In this document: one piece after another, positions 14,582 to 22,468 of the stretch
Layout of the letters: every line of letters starts with the position of its first letter
How positions within the stretch are numbered: position 1 is the stretch's first letter
From: an uncultured Syntrophomonadaceae bacterium
Lineage (GTDB): Bacteria; Bacillota; Syntrophomonadia; Syntrophomonadales; Syntrophomonadaceae
Reading direction: 5' to 3'
Length of the DNA stretch: 31,995 nt
Assembly: GCA_944391275.1 (NCBI GenBank)
Contig: CALXSZ010000123.1
Coordinates: forward strand, 1-31,995
Made by a program: the position numbers and the translations under genes
The notes under the pieces: generated by a model
Told to the model about the DNA's origin: nothing
Database searches by the model: none
What the model saw: the letters and a program-made list of their open reading frames with translations, nothing else

Positions 14582-15451
14582 TTACTTACTGAGCGCTTCG
14601 GATCCACCAACAATATCAATCAATTCATTTGTGATCGCTGCTTGACGTTCTTTATTCATTTCAAGCGTTAAACTCCGAACAATTTCAGCAGCATTTTCTG
14701 TTGCATTGCCCATGGCCGTCATTCTTGCGCCCTGTTCGCTGGCTTTGCCTTCCAGCATAGCGTGATAAACCTGGCTGCCAACATAGCGAGGAATCAAACT
14801 ACCCAAAATGGCCTTTGCACTGGGTTCATAAATATATTCTTCTTTACGGGCCGTTTCTCCGTCTTCCGCTTGCGGAGTCGCAACTGGAAGCAGACGGCTG
14901 ACCGTCGGAATTTGCCGCAGCGCATTGACAAAACGGGCGTAAACCAAATAAACTTCATCAACCTGTTCGTTGGCATAAGCTTCCATAATATAATCGGCTA
15001 TTTCTTTTGCATCCGAATAATTAACATAATCGCTTAATCCCGTCCATTCAGCAATCAATCCGCCGCGTTTTTTAAAGAAGTCCGCCGCTCGACGTCCTAC
15101 TGCCACAATCCCTGATTCGACCGCGCGCTCATCGTGCCGAATCGCATCGCCGACTTCTTTGATCAGGTTTGTGTTATACGCGCCGCACAATCCCCGGTCC
15201 CCGGTTACCACCACATACAGAACTTTCCGCACATTTTCCCGTACCGCCAACAACGGATGTTTAATTTCCGTTGCCACAGCCGCTAAATCTGCAAGCGTAT
15301 TCTGTAACGTTTCGGTATACGGGCGGGATTCTTCCGCGCGCATCTGGCAGCGTCGGAGTTTCGAAGCAGCCACCATTTTCATCGCCTTGGTAATCTGCTG
15401 CGTACTTTGTACGCTACGTATTCTGCGCTTAAATTCTCTTGCGCCTGCCAT
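14582..15451 (-). CDS. atpG: ATP synthase gamma subunit (rotor shaft)
   Basis: 289 residues. The N-terminal helix REFKRRIRSVQSTQQITKAMKMVAASKLRR and the C-terminal RQAAITNELIDIVGGSEAL are the two conserved helices that form the rotating coiled coil inside the alpha3beta3 ring; VVTGDRGLCGAYN marks the Rossmann-like middle domain. It couples c-ring rotation to catalysis. It starts 16 bp after atpA. Confidence 0.97.
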   Translation of the reverse strand: MAGAREFKRRIRSVQSTQQITKAMKMVAASKLRRCQMRAEESRPYTETLQNTLADLAAVATEIKHPLLAVRENVRKVLYVVVTGDRGLCGAYNTNLIKEVGDAIRHDERAVESGIVAVGRRAADFFKKRGGLIAEWTGLSDYVNYSDAKEIADYIMEAYANEQVDEVYLVYARFVNALRQIPTVSRLLPVATPQAEDGETARKEEYIYEPSAKAILGSLIPRYVGSQVYHAMLEGKASEQGARMTAMGNATENAAEIVRSLTLEMNKERQAAITNELIDIVGGSEALSK

Positions 15452-15467
15452 TTCTTACTCACCACCC

Positions 15468-16994
15468 TTATGCTGTAAAGGTTGCTTTACATTCGTTGAT
15501 GGCTTTCACCAATTCTTCCTTCACCGGATCTTCCAGTTTTCCACTCTCGCGAATAGCCTTCATCGTTTCCGCATAAGTCGTACGCAAATATTGCAAATAT
15601 TGAAGCTCAAAATCTTGCACCTGATCTCGGCTCAAGGAATCCAGATACCCATTGACCGCTGCAAATAAAACGGCGACCTGTTCTTCCATCGGCATCGGCT
15701 GATACTGCCCCTGTTTTAAAACTTCCATCATGCGTTCGCCGCGGGTTAATTTCGTCATGGTGACCTTATCCAAGTCCGACCCAAACTGCGCAAAAGCCGC
15801 TAATTCACGGTATTGAGCCAAATCCAAACGCAGCTGACCCGCTACGGATTTCATGGCTTTGGTTTGCGCGGATCCGCCTACGCGGCTAACCGAAATCCCG
15901 GCGTTAATTGCGGGACGTTGTCCGGCATTAAATAAGTCGGTTTCCAGGAAAATTTGGCCATCGGTAATGGAAATAACATTCGTCGGAATATACGCGGATA
16001 CGTCGCCCGCTTGAGTTTCAATAATCGGAAGCGCCGTAATGGACCCTCCACCATATTGCTGATCCAACTTGCAAGCCCGTTCCAACAAACGCGAATGCAA
16101 ATAGAATACGTCCCCTGGATACGCTTCACGTCCGGGTGGGCGGCGCAACAACAAAGACATTTCACGGTAAGCCACCGCATGTTTGGACAGATCATCGTAG
16201 ATAATCAGAACGTCTTTGCCTTCGCCCTCCATGAACTCTTCCGCCATAGCCACGCCCGCATACGGTGCCAAATAAAGCAGCGGAGCCGGTTCCGAAGCCG
16301 TTGCCGCTACAATAATCGTATAGTCCATCGCACCGGCTTCTTTTAACTTATTTTCAATGCTGGCAATATTGGAACGTTTTTGTCCAATTGCCACATAAAT
16401 ACAGATCATATCTTTTTTGGTGCGTTGGTTAATGATCGCGTCAATCGCAATGGCCGTTTTTCCAACCTGGCGGTCGCCAATAATTAATTCGCGCTGGCCT
16501 CTTCCGATCGGTACCATTGAGTCGATCGCTTTTAAACCCGTCATCATCGGTTGGTTAACCGGCGAACGCTTAATAACGCCTGGCGCTACCCGTTCTACCG
16601 GACGGAATTTATCCGTATGAATCGGTCCTTTTCCATCAATTGGCTGTCCTAAAGCATTTACAACGCGGCCGAGTAAAGCATCGCCTGCCGGAACTTCCAT
16701 GATCCTGCCGGTCGATTTTACAATATCTCCCTCTTTAATATGGTTATATTCACCCATCATAACCGCACCGACACTGTCCTCTTCCAAGTTCAGGACCAAC
16801 CCATAGGTTTCGCCAGGAAACTCGAGCAACTCGCCGGACATTGCGCCTTGTAAACCATACACACGGGCAATACCGTCTCCCATATAGGTGACTGTACCAA
16901 CATTACTGACTTCAACACCGGACTGATATCGTTCAATTTGACCTTTCAGTATCGCGCTGATTTCATCAGGTCTAATACTCATGTTCGTGTTCAC
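15468..16994 (-). CDS. atpA: ATP synthase alpha subunit
   Basis: 508 residues, normal length. Non-catalytic nucleotide-binding F1 subunit with Walker A GDRQVGKT (about 169-176), the segment DDLSKHAVAYREMSLLLRRPPGREA and the arginine-finger region SVSRVGGSAQTKAMK. N-terminal IRPDEISAILKGQIE is the delta-binding helix. ATG 16994, ribosome site AGGGGTGA, 9 bp after atpH. Confidence 0.98.
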   Translation of the reverse strand: MNTNMSIRPDEISAILKGQIERYQSGVEVSNVGTVTYMGDGIARVYGLQGAMSGELLEFPGETYGLVLNLEEDSVGAVMMGEYNHIKEGDIVKSTGRIMEVPAGDALLGRVVNALGQPIDGKGPIHTDKFRPVERVAPGVIKRSPVNQPMMTGLKAIDSMVPIGRGQRELIIGDRQVGKTAIAIDAIINQRTKKDMICIYVAIGQKRSNIASIENKLKEAGAMDYTIIVAATASEPAPLLYLAPYAGVAMAEEFMEGEGKDVLIIYDDLSKHAVAYREMSLLLRRPPGREAYPGDVFYLHSRLLERACKLDQQYGGGSITALPIIETQAGDVSAYIPTNVISITDGQIFLETDLFNAGQRPAINAGISVSRVGGSAQTKAMKSVAGQLRLDLAQYRELAAFAQFGSDLDKVTMTKLTRGERMMEVLKQGQYQPMPMEEQVAVLFAAVNGYLDSLSRDQVQDFELQYLQYLRTTYAETMKAIRESGKLEDPVKEELVKAINECKATFTA

Positions 16995-17003
16995 CCCTAT
17001 CGC

Positions 17004-17555
17004 TTACTTAACAACTTGTTTCTTTTTCATTGCAGTTCCGAGCAATTGAAGCCTCTTTTTGATCGTTGCATCGACAATCTTGTCTTCGATACGCAGCTTC
17101 ACGCCTCCCAAAAGTTCCGGATCCACATGCGCGTTCAAACGAATTTTTTTCCCGGTCGCTTTCGTCAAACGCATTTCCAATGCCCGTAATTCTCTTTTCG
17201 GAAGTTCTTGAGCCGTGTATATTTCCGCATTTTTAATATTCCGCGCTTCATCTGCGAGAATCGCAAATTCAGCGACAATACTTTCAAAATTGGCTTCTCT
17301 TTTTTTATCCACCAACAGGAACAAAAAGTGCAGAATATTCTCGTTAAGATCCTCTTTGAAAATCTTTTCCAAAATATCCTTTTTTTCCTGGTTGGGCACA
17401 AGGAAGTTGCAAAAATAGCTTTTTAATTCCGGAACGGCCTCCAAAGAATCCAGCACCAGCGTCAGCTGCTGCTGATACAGGTCGATCTGGTTCTGTTCTT
17501 TGGCTAAGGAAAAGACCGCTTCCGCATATCGTCTTGCAACCTTTTGATCTAACAT
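17004..17555 (-). CDS. atpH: ATP synthase delta subunit
   Basis: 183 residues. F1 delta (OSCP-type), joining the top of F1 to the peripheral b stalk. VARRYAEAVFSLAKEQNQ at the start and the C-terminal ARNIKNAEIYTAQEL, LNAHVDPELLGGVKLRIEDKIVDATIKKRLQLL pattern (quoted in part) are characteristic. Its ATG overlaps the atpF stop by 7 bp (ATGTTAG), so translation is probably coupled. Confidence 0.95.
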   Translation of the reverse strand: MLDQKVARRYAEAVFSLAKEQNQIDLYQQQLTLVLDSLEAVPELKSYFCNFLVPNQEKKDILEKIFKEDLNENILHFLFLLVDKKREANFESIVAEFAILADEARNIKNAEIYTAQELPKRELRALEMRLTKATGKKIRLNAHVDPELLGGVKLRIEDKIVDATIKKRLQLLGTAMKKKQVVK

Positions 17556-18157
17556 ACCAGATCGCCTGCCTCATTTACAAATTGTTTCACAAATTTCAAA
17601 TTGTCTTCGTCGGTAATGGAACGTTCCAACAGTTTTTCCGCCGCCAGAATCGCCAGATTCGCCGCGTCTTCACGCAATTGCTGACGCGCTTGTTCCGTAG
17701 CGTCCGCAATATCGCGTTCGGCTTTCACTTTCATTGCAGCAATTTCTTCTTGCGTAGAAGCAATCATACTTTCTCGAAGGTCGTCCGCACTCTTTTGCGC
17801 CCGAACAAGAATAGCCTGCGATTCCTGTTTGGCTTCAATCAGCGCGGCTTCCGCTTCCATTTTCAGTTGTTCCATTTCCTTTTTCAGCGTCTCCGCGTGC
17901 TCTAAATTTCCCTCAATGGTGTGGGTGCGCTGTTCCAGCATCGCTTTAACCGGGTTAAACGCAAATTTATACAACAACGCCAATAAAATTAAGAAATCAA
18001 CCAACGTCCATCCAATAACATACAAGTTTGGAAACGCTGGCGTCTCCCCAGACGCTTCATGTAAAACCCCTTCCGCCAGACAGGTTCCAGCCAAGCCTAA
18101 AACCATGAGCATCGACAGAAGAAGCGCAGAGCTCCAAAAAACTTTGCGGTTTCTCAC
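17549..18157 (-). CDS. atpF: ATP synthase b subunit with signal-peptide-like N-terminus
   Basis: 202 residues from GTG 18157. The Fo peripheral stalk: membrane helix NLYVIGWTLVDFLILLALLY (about 45-64) followed by KFAFNPVKAMLEQRTHTIEG and a long Glu/Lys/Gln coiled coil. Bacterial b subunits usually have about 155-170 residues and begin just before that helix. Here about 35-40 residues precede it: MRNRKVFW, a hydrophobic core SSALLLSMLMVLGLAGTC, then LAEG, which looks like a signal peptide with a possible cleavage after CLA. The GTG has only a distant GGGGG ribosome site, but I see no better start before the second helix. 134 bp and a strong hairpin separate it from atpE. Confidence 0.93.
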   Translation of the reverse strand: MRNRKVFWSSALLLSMLMVLGLAGTCLAEGVLHEASGETPAFPNLYVIGWTLVDFLILLALLYKFAFNPVKAMLEQRTHTIEGNLEHAETLKKEMEQLKMEAEAALIEAKQESQAILVRAQKSADDLRESMIASTQEEIAAMKVKAERDIADATEQARQQLREDAANLAILAAEKLLERSITDEDNLKFVKQFVNEAGDLVC

Positions 18158-18229
18158 GATGGTTTAAACCCCCATTCTCGCTTGCTAAGCAATCCGTTAA
18201 ATAGTACCGTTAAAGATTATGGTCTTACG

Positions 18230-18272
18230 AAAAAAGCGGCGGGCCAGCAGCTAAGCCTGCGGCCGCACCGCC
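18230..18272 (-). terminator. Terminator-like hairpin between atpE and atpF
   Basis: On the minus strand GCGGTG-c-GGCC pairs with GGCC-CGCCGC (one bulged C), enclosing a further GCAG/CTGC stem, and is followed at once by six T (18230-18235). It has all the marks of an intrinsic terminator but sits inside the operon, 20 bp after the atpE stop. It could act as a partial terminator or as a 3' stabiliser of the atpB-atpE message. Confidence 0.75.
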
Positions 18273-18291
18273 ATTTTCCTCGAATCTTTCA

Positions 18292-18507
18292 TTAGATTCT
18301 GCCCAGCAGCATGAACGCAATTAACAAACCGTAAATGGTCAGCGTTTCAATGAACGCCAGAACGATCAAAACCACAGTTCTGATTTCCCCGGTCGCTTCC
18401 GGCTGACGCGCAATTGACTCAGCTGCTTTGCTTCCTACCATACCCATACCAATTCCACCGCCAATAGCTGCTAAAGCTACCGCGAAGGCAACGGCTAAAT
18501 ATTCCAT
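18292..18507 (-). CDS. atpE: ATP synthase c subunit (rotor ring)
   Basis: 71 residues, two membrane helices joined by the polar loop ARQPEATGE. The ion-binding carboxylate is E54 in AFIETLTIYG. Compared with the sodium-binding Ilyobacter ring, E65 and S66 correspond to E54 and T55 and Y70 to Y59, but Q32 corresponds to M21 and T67 to L56. So the sodium site is only partly present and proton coupling is more likely (inference). The ATG at 18507 has a very strong GGAGG ribosome site, as expected for the most abundant subunit. It lies 84 bp after atpB. Confidence 0.97.
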   Translation of the reverse strand: MEYLAVAFAVALAAIGGGIGMGMVGSKAAESIARQPEATGEIRTVVLIVLAFIETLTIYGLLIAFMLLGRI

Positions 18508-18591
18508 AAAAAATTCTCCTCCTTTCCCTCCATCAATGCAAACATTGATCGTATTTGTGTGTGTCTCTGTTTTTTGGTGGTGAAAAATATT

Positions 18592-19275
18592 TTAATGGCC
18601 TTTTGACGCCGCACTGCCAATATAACTTGCAGTCAGCAAAGTAAATACTAAGGCCTGAATCGCACCCAACAGTACGCTTAACCCCATAATGGCCGACGGA
18701 ATCATAAACGGCGCCAACGCCAAAAGGGCGACTAAAATCGTTTCTTCTGCAAAGATGTTCCCAAAAAGACGCAACATCAAAGACATCGGATGAGTCACTT
18801 CTTCTAAAATATTAATCGGATTTTTAAACCGGTGTAAATAATGCATGCCATTTTGTTTGAATCCAATGATCTGAACTGTAGCCGCCGCGCACAGCGCTAA
18901 CGCTAACGTCGTATTCCAGTTTCCCGTCGGCGGCTGGAAGCCTTCTACCGAACCGGCGCCGGGAAGCAGTCCGCTGTAATTACTCAATAAGATAAATACG
19001 AAGAAAGCGCATAGAACCGGCGTAACACGCCAACGAGCCTGTTCGTTTTCAATAATGCCGCCAAAAAAGCCGTCTACTTTTTCAATCAGCATTTCAATGA
19101 TATTTTGCGCCCCGCGCGGGACCATCTTCATTCTACGCGTTGCAAAAAAGGCTACCAACGCAAAAAGCGCGATAATCACCCATTGCGTCACAATCAAATG
19201 ATCGACCGGTATGGGTCCCAATCGAAACAATTCAGCATCCCACATGCCGAAGACAGCTGTAAAATCCACCTTCAT
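18592..19275 (-). CDS. atpB: ATP synthase a subunit (stator ion channel)
   Basis: 227 residues, multi-spanning Fo subunit carrying the two ion half-channels. The essential arginine lies in HPMSLMLRLFGNIFAEE, and the last helix reads GAIQALVFTLLTASYI, both diagnostic. The ATG at 19275 follows GGGAGGAGGA closely. About 110 bp separate it from atpZ; that gap holds a GCATTTC/GAAATGC stem (about 19338-19363). Confidence 0.96.
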   Translation of the reverse strand: MKVDFTAVFGMWDAELFRLGPIPVDHLIVTQWVIIALFALVAFFATRRMKMVPRGAQNIIEMLIEKVDGFFGGIIENEQARWRVTPVLCAFFVFILLSNYSGLLPGAGSVEGFQPPTGNWNTTLALALCAAATVQIIGFKQNGMHYLHRFKNPINILEEVTHPMSLMLRLFGNIFAEETILVALLALAPFMIPSAIMGLSVLLGAIQALVFTLLTASYIGSAASKGH

Positions 19276-19384
19276 TCCTCCTCCCTTACCATAATGTTTT
19301 CAAATTTCCTCCATAAAAAATTCTCTTTCACCCATGCATTTCCTCTGAGGAACACAGAAATGCGGGAAGAAATATTCTCATTCT

Positions 19385-19642
19385 TTAGGGCTTTTTGTTT
19401 TTTTCTTCTTGATCGCGCTGGGTTAAATACACGAAAAAACGTCTGAGTGCCGCTCCAGCTCCTAACATTCCTATTATAAACCCAAGAATCGTAAAAAGGC
19501 TACCTCCTAATAAGGACACCGCAAATTTTTCATCCAACTTCTGCCCCAACCATGTAAAAATACCGATCGATAAAACGATCGTCAACGTCGTGTTCGTTAC
19601 CTGTACCAGCATGACGATCCATTTTTGTATATTCTCAGGCAT
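19385..19642 (-). CDS. atpZ: AtpZ/AtpI family protein, first gene of the atp operon
   Basis: 85 residues from ATG 19642, chosen because AAGGAGCG lies 5 bp before it and the family begins here; a longer frame from 19714 has no ribosome site. Two membrane helices: VQVTNTTLTIVLSIGIFTWLG and LLGGSLFTILGFIIGMLGAG, typical of AtpZ. AtpI/AtpZ proteins help assemble the c ring and may transport Mg or Ca. The only AtpI-like gene in the operon. No clear promoter: the best -10 upstream is TATACT near 19803-19808 on the minus strand, without a good -35. Confidence 0.75.
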   Translation of the reverse strand: MPENIQKWIVMLVQVTNTTLTIVLSIGIFTWLGQKLDEKFAVSLLGGSLFTILGFIIGMLGAGAALRRFFVYLTQRDQEEKNKKP

Positions 19643-19852
19643 TCGTTCGCTCCTTTTTAATCCAAAAAACTCCCGCCAAACTTGCTGCAAGATTCTATGT
19701 ACGACAAAAACCAAAATTTTTATAAACCATCAAGCTTAACAGGTTGTCCAAGATTAAAAAATCGCACACTCTTATTTTTACAAAAAAATGCGCTTCTTAC
19801 AAGTATAATTTGAGAGTTTTTAAAAAAAATTTTATTTTTCTGAAATTTTTTC

Positions 19853-19898
19853 AAAAAAGAAGAGCGGCCTCCCCCGTCATTTTCAAGAAACCACTCTT
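19853..19898 (-). terminator. Probable terminator after the abrB-type gene
   Basis: AAGAGTGG (RNA, 19898-19891) pairs with CCGCTCTT (19867-19860) with a long loop, followed by a T run (19858-19853). The large loop lowers confidence. Confidence 0.5.
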
Positions 19899-19913
19899 TA
19901 CAGCATCCGTCTC

Positions 19914-20165
19914 TTACGCTTTTTCCTTTTTCAATTCATCCAAACAATTTTGACAAATGTTTTTCCCTTTATAATTTTGAACATTCTCCGCATTTCCACA
20001 AAAAACGCAAGCCGGTTCATATTTTTTTAAAATGACCCGTTCGTTGTCCACATAAATCTCCAGTGAATCTTTCTCCTCAATGCCCAACGTTCTTCTTAGC
20101 TCAATCGGAATCACAATACGCCCTAATTCATCGACTTTTCTTACTACACCCGTTGATTTTAACAC
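19914..20165 (-). CDS. abrB: AbrB/SpoVT-family transition-state regulator with zinc-ribbon tail
   Basis: 83 residues. Residues 1-50 are the swapped-hairpin AbrB DNA-binding domain: STGVVRKVDELGRIVIPIEL, then RRTLGIEEKDSLEIYVDNER. The C-terminus has CVFC and CQNC pairs (about residues 56-75), a small zinc-ribbon present in many clostridial AbrB relatives and absent from B. subtilis AbrB. Such regulators repress stationary-phase and sporulation genes during growth. The start is GTG at 20163-20165, with GGAGG 7-8 bp before it. It is divergent from metG, the position of abrB next to metS in B. subtilis. It could also be called SpoVT-like; by size it is abrB. Confidence 0.85.
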   Translation of the reverse strand: MLKSTGVVRKVDELGRIVIPIELRRTLGIEEKDSLEIYVDNERVILKKYEPACVFCGNAENVQNYKGKNICQNCLDELKKEKA

Positions 20166-20277
20166 CTAAATTTCCTCCAAACCCTAAAAATTCCCCGAGT
20201 GGTCCCGTTGTCCTTTCCTTATCATGCGACCGCTCCGTCCACTCTTTCACAGTCATCCTCATTAAAATTGTATACAA

Positions 20278-20306
20278 ATTGTACCAAAATTCACTTAAAA
20301 AAGCAA
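20278..20306 (-). promoter_or_regulatory. Promoter of the abrB-type gene
   Basis: On the minus strand TTGCTT (20301-20306), 17-bp spacer, TACAAT (20278-20283). It leaves a leader of about 105 nt before the GTG start. Confidence 0.5.
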
Positions 20307-20424
20307 GATTTTCCTTTCCCGCCCAACAAATTATCTTTTTCCCGCATGATTTTTTCCTTTTGCCTTCCCGTTTTAAAAAAATTCGGAAAACCTGAATAAA
20401 TTCCGTATGATTCATAGAAATTTA

Positions 20425-20433
20425 TGGTATCAT
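20425..20433 (+). promoter_or_regulatory. Candidate extended -10 element for metG
   Basis: TGG followed by TATCAT (20428-20433), an extended -10; the -35 region is poor. It lies 37 bp before the metG start. I see no T-box here. Confidence 0.35.
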
Positions 20434-20469
20434 AATAGGATAGGAACCAAGAGAAGGGAGTTTATCCAG

Positions 20470-22458
20470 TTGCAAGAAGAGAAAAAAACATTCTATATCA
20501 CCACTCCAATCTATTATCCCAGCGACCAATTACACATCGGCCACGCCTACACGACTGTTGCCGCCGACTGTGCAGCGCGCTGCAAACGGATGCAGGGGTA
20601 TGATGTTCATTACTTGACCGGAACCGATGAACACGGCCAAAAAATTGAGCGCATCGCGAAAGCCAAAGGGCAAGAGCCCCTTGCGTATGTAGACGGCATC
20701 GTAGCGGGTATCCGCGCGCTGTGGGAAAAATTACTGATCAGCCATACGGATTTTATTCGAACCACTGAACCACGTCACCAGAAAATTGTACAGGAATTTT
20801 TTCAGAAAGTCTACGATAAAGGCGATATTTATAAAGCCGAATACGCCGGATGGTATTGCACCCCCTGCGAAACCTTTTTCACCGAACGGCAACTTGTGGA
20901 CGGAAAATGCCCGGATTGTGGAAGGGAAGTCGAGCTGGTAAAAGAAGAAAGTTATTTTTTCCGTTTAGGAAAATATGCGGACCGTTTGCTTGAACACATC
21001 GAAACCCATCCGGATTTCATTCAGCCCGAAAGCCGCCGCAACGAAGTGATCAGCTTCATCAAAAGCGGCCTGGACGACCTGTGTGTATCGCGTACGACGT
21101 TTGAATGGGGAATCCCCTTACCCTTTGATCCCAAACATATCGCCTACGTTTGGTTCGACGCTCTCATCAACTATTACAGTGCGCTCCAGGAAAACGAGCT
21201 GAATCCCCAAAAAGGCAAAGAAAAATTCTGGCCGGCCGACGTTCACCTAATGGCCAAAGACATTTTGCGTTTTCACGCCATTATCTGGCCCGCGATGCTC
21301 ATGGCGCTCGATTTGCCGCTGCCCAAAAAAGTTTTCGCGCACGGCTGGATTCTCTTAGAAGGCGGGAAGATGTCCAAATCGAAGGGAAACGTCGTGGATC
21401 CGAACATCCTACTGGAGAAATATGGCGTAGACGCGATCCGTTACTTCCTTTTAAAAGAAATGAATTACGGTCAGGACGGTCTTTACTCCGAAGAAATGCT
21501 CGTCAACCGCATTAATACGGATCTAGCCAACGATCTGGGTAACCTCATTTCGCGTACCGTCGCCATGGTGGAAAAATATTTTGGTGGAATTCTACCGGCT
21601 CCAACCCAGCCTGAACCGCTGGATGAAGAATTAAAGCAAACGGCTCAAAAAGCGTATACGGAAGCGACCGAACGGATGGATAAATTGGATTTCTCCAACT
21701 ATCTGGCAGCGGTGTTGCGTCTAGTGAGCCGCGCCAACAAATACATTGACGAAACTGAACCCTGGGTCTTAGCGCGCGATACAGCCCATACCGAACGGCT
21801 GGGGACCGTGATGTACCATCTGGTCGAGTGCATTCGCATCGCCCTGATTTTGCTCCATCCGACCATGCCTACGCTCATTGGCCGGGTTCTTCCCCAAATC
21901 CCCCTATGGGAGAATGACGCGCACATCACATGGGAAGAAGCCCATACCTGGGGAAAAACCAACCCCGGTATTTCTTTAAAGAAGGGACCGTCCCTGTTCC
22001 CCCGCATCGACATCAAAACATTAGAGGTGAATGATATGACCGAAGAAACGAAACCCACAGCCGAAGCCCAAACTCCTGCGGAACCAACCCCAACGGAACC
22101 CCCAAAAGAAGCGCCCGTAATAGAACACAAGCCCGAAATTACGATCGACGATTTTGGAAAAATCGAATTGCGCGTGGCAGAAATCATCGCCTGCGAGAAA
22201 ATTCCCAAAGCCGATAAACTCTTGAAGCTGGACCTAAAAATTGGCGACGAACTGCGCACGATCGCATCCGGCATCGCCCAATATTATCAACCGGAAGACT
22301 TAATCGGCAAAAAAATTGTCGTGGTGGCGAACTTAAAACCCGCTAAACTGCGCGGGGTGTTGTCCCAGGGAATGCTTTTAGCGGCCTCGGATCCGGCTCA
22401 CGAAAAAGTGGAAGTGCTCTTTGTTAATTCCATCGAAGACGGCGGCAAAGTCAGCTAG
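20470..22458 (+). CDS. metG: Methionyl-tRNA synthetase with C-terminal tRNA-binding domain
   Basis: 662 residues from TTG 20470, chosen because GAAGGGAG lies about 9 bp before it and the protein then opens with KKTFYITTPIYYPS as in other bacterial enzymes; an ATG at 20407 would add 21 unrelated residues. Class I synthetase charging tRNA-Met: HIGH at residues 22-25, KMSKS near residue 300, and a CxxC...CxxC zinc knuckle (CTPC, CPDC). A Pro/Glu/Thr-rich linker (about 520-555) leads to a Trbp111/EMAP-type domain (FGKIELRVAEI, then GVLSQGML) that mediates dimerisation and tRNA binding. Ends in TAG; tatD follows 10 bp later. An internal start at 22036 could also yield the C-terminal domain alone. 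Confidence 0.96.
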   Translation: MQEEKKTFYITTPIYYPSDQLHIGHAYTTVAADCAARCKRMQGYDVHYLTGTDEHGQKIERIAKAKGQEPLAYVDGIVAGIRALWEKLLISHTDFIRTTEPRHQKIVQEFFQKVYDKGDIYKAEYAGWYCTPCETFFTERQLVDGKCPDCGREVELVKEESYFFRLGKYADRLLEHIETHPDFIQPESRRNEVISFIKSGLDDLCVSRTTFEWGIPLPFDPKHIAYVWFDALINYYSALQENELNPQKGKEKFWPADVHLMAKDILRFHAIIWPAMLMALDLPLPKKVFAHGWILLEGGKMSKSKGNVVDPNILLEKYGVDAIRYFLLKEMNYGQDGLYSEEMLVNRINTDLANDLGNLISRTVAMVEKYFGGILPAPTQPEPLDEELKQTAQKAYTEATERMDKLDFSNYLAAVLRLVSRANKYIDETEPWVLARDTAHTERLGTVMYHLVECIRIALILLHPTMPTLIGRVLPQIPLWENDAHITWEEAHTWGKTNPGISLKKGPSLFPRIDIKTLEVNDMTEETKPTAEAQTPAEPTPTEPPKEAPVIEHKPEITIDDFGKIELRVAEIIACEKIPKADKLLKLDLKIGDELRTIASGIAQYYQPEDLIGKKIVVVANLKPAKLRGVLSQGMLLAASDPAHEKVEVLFVNSIEDGGKVS

Positions 22459-22468
22459 GAGAAAAAAT

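Noticed and set aside
19744..19953. 69-codon plus-strand frame between atpZ and the abrB-type gene
   Set aside because: Lys/Phe-rich, no ribosome site, and it overlaps the abrB terminator region.
21699..22274. 191-codon minus-strand frame inside metG
   Set aside because: Ser-rich antisense shadow of the anticodon-binding region and linker.
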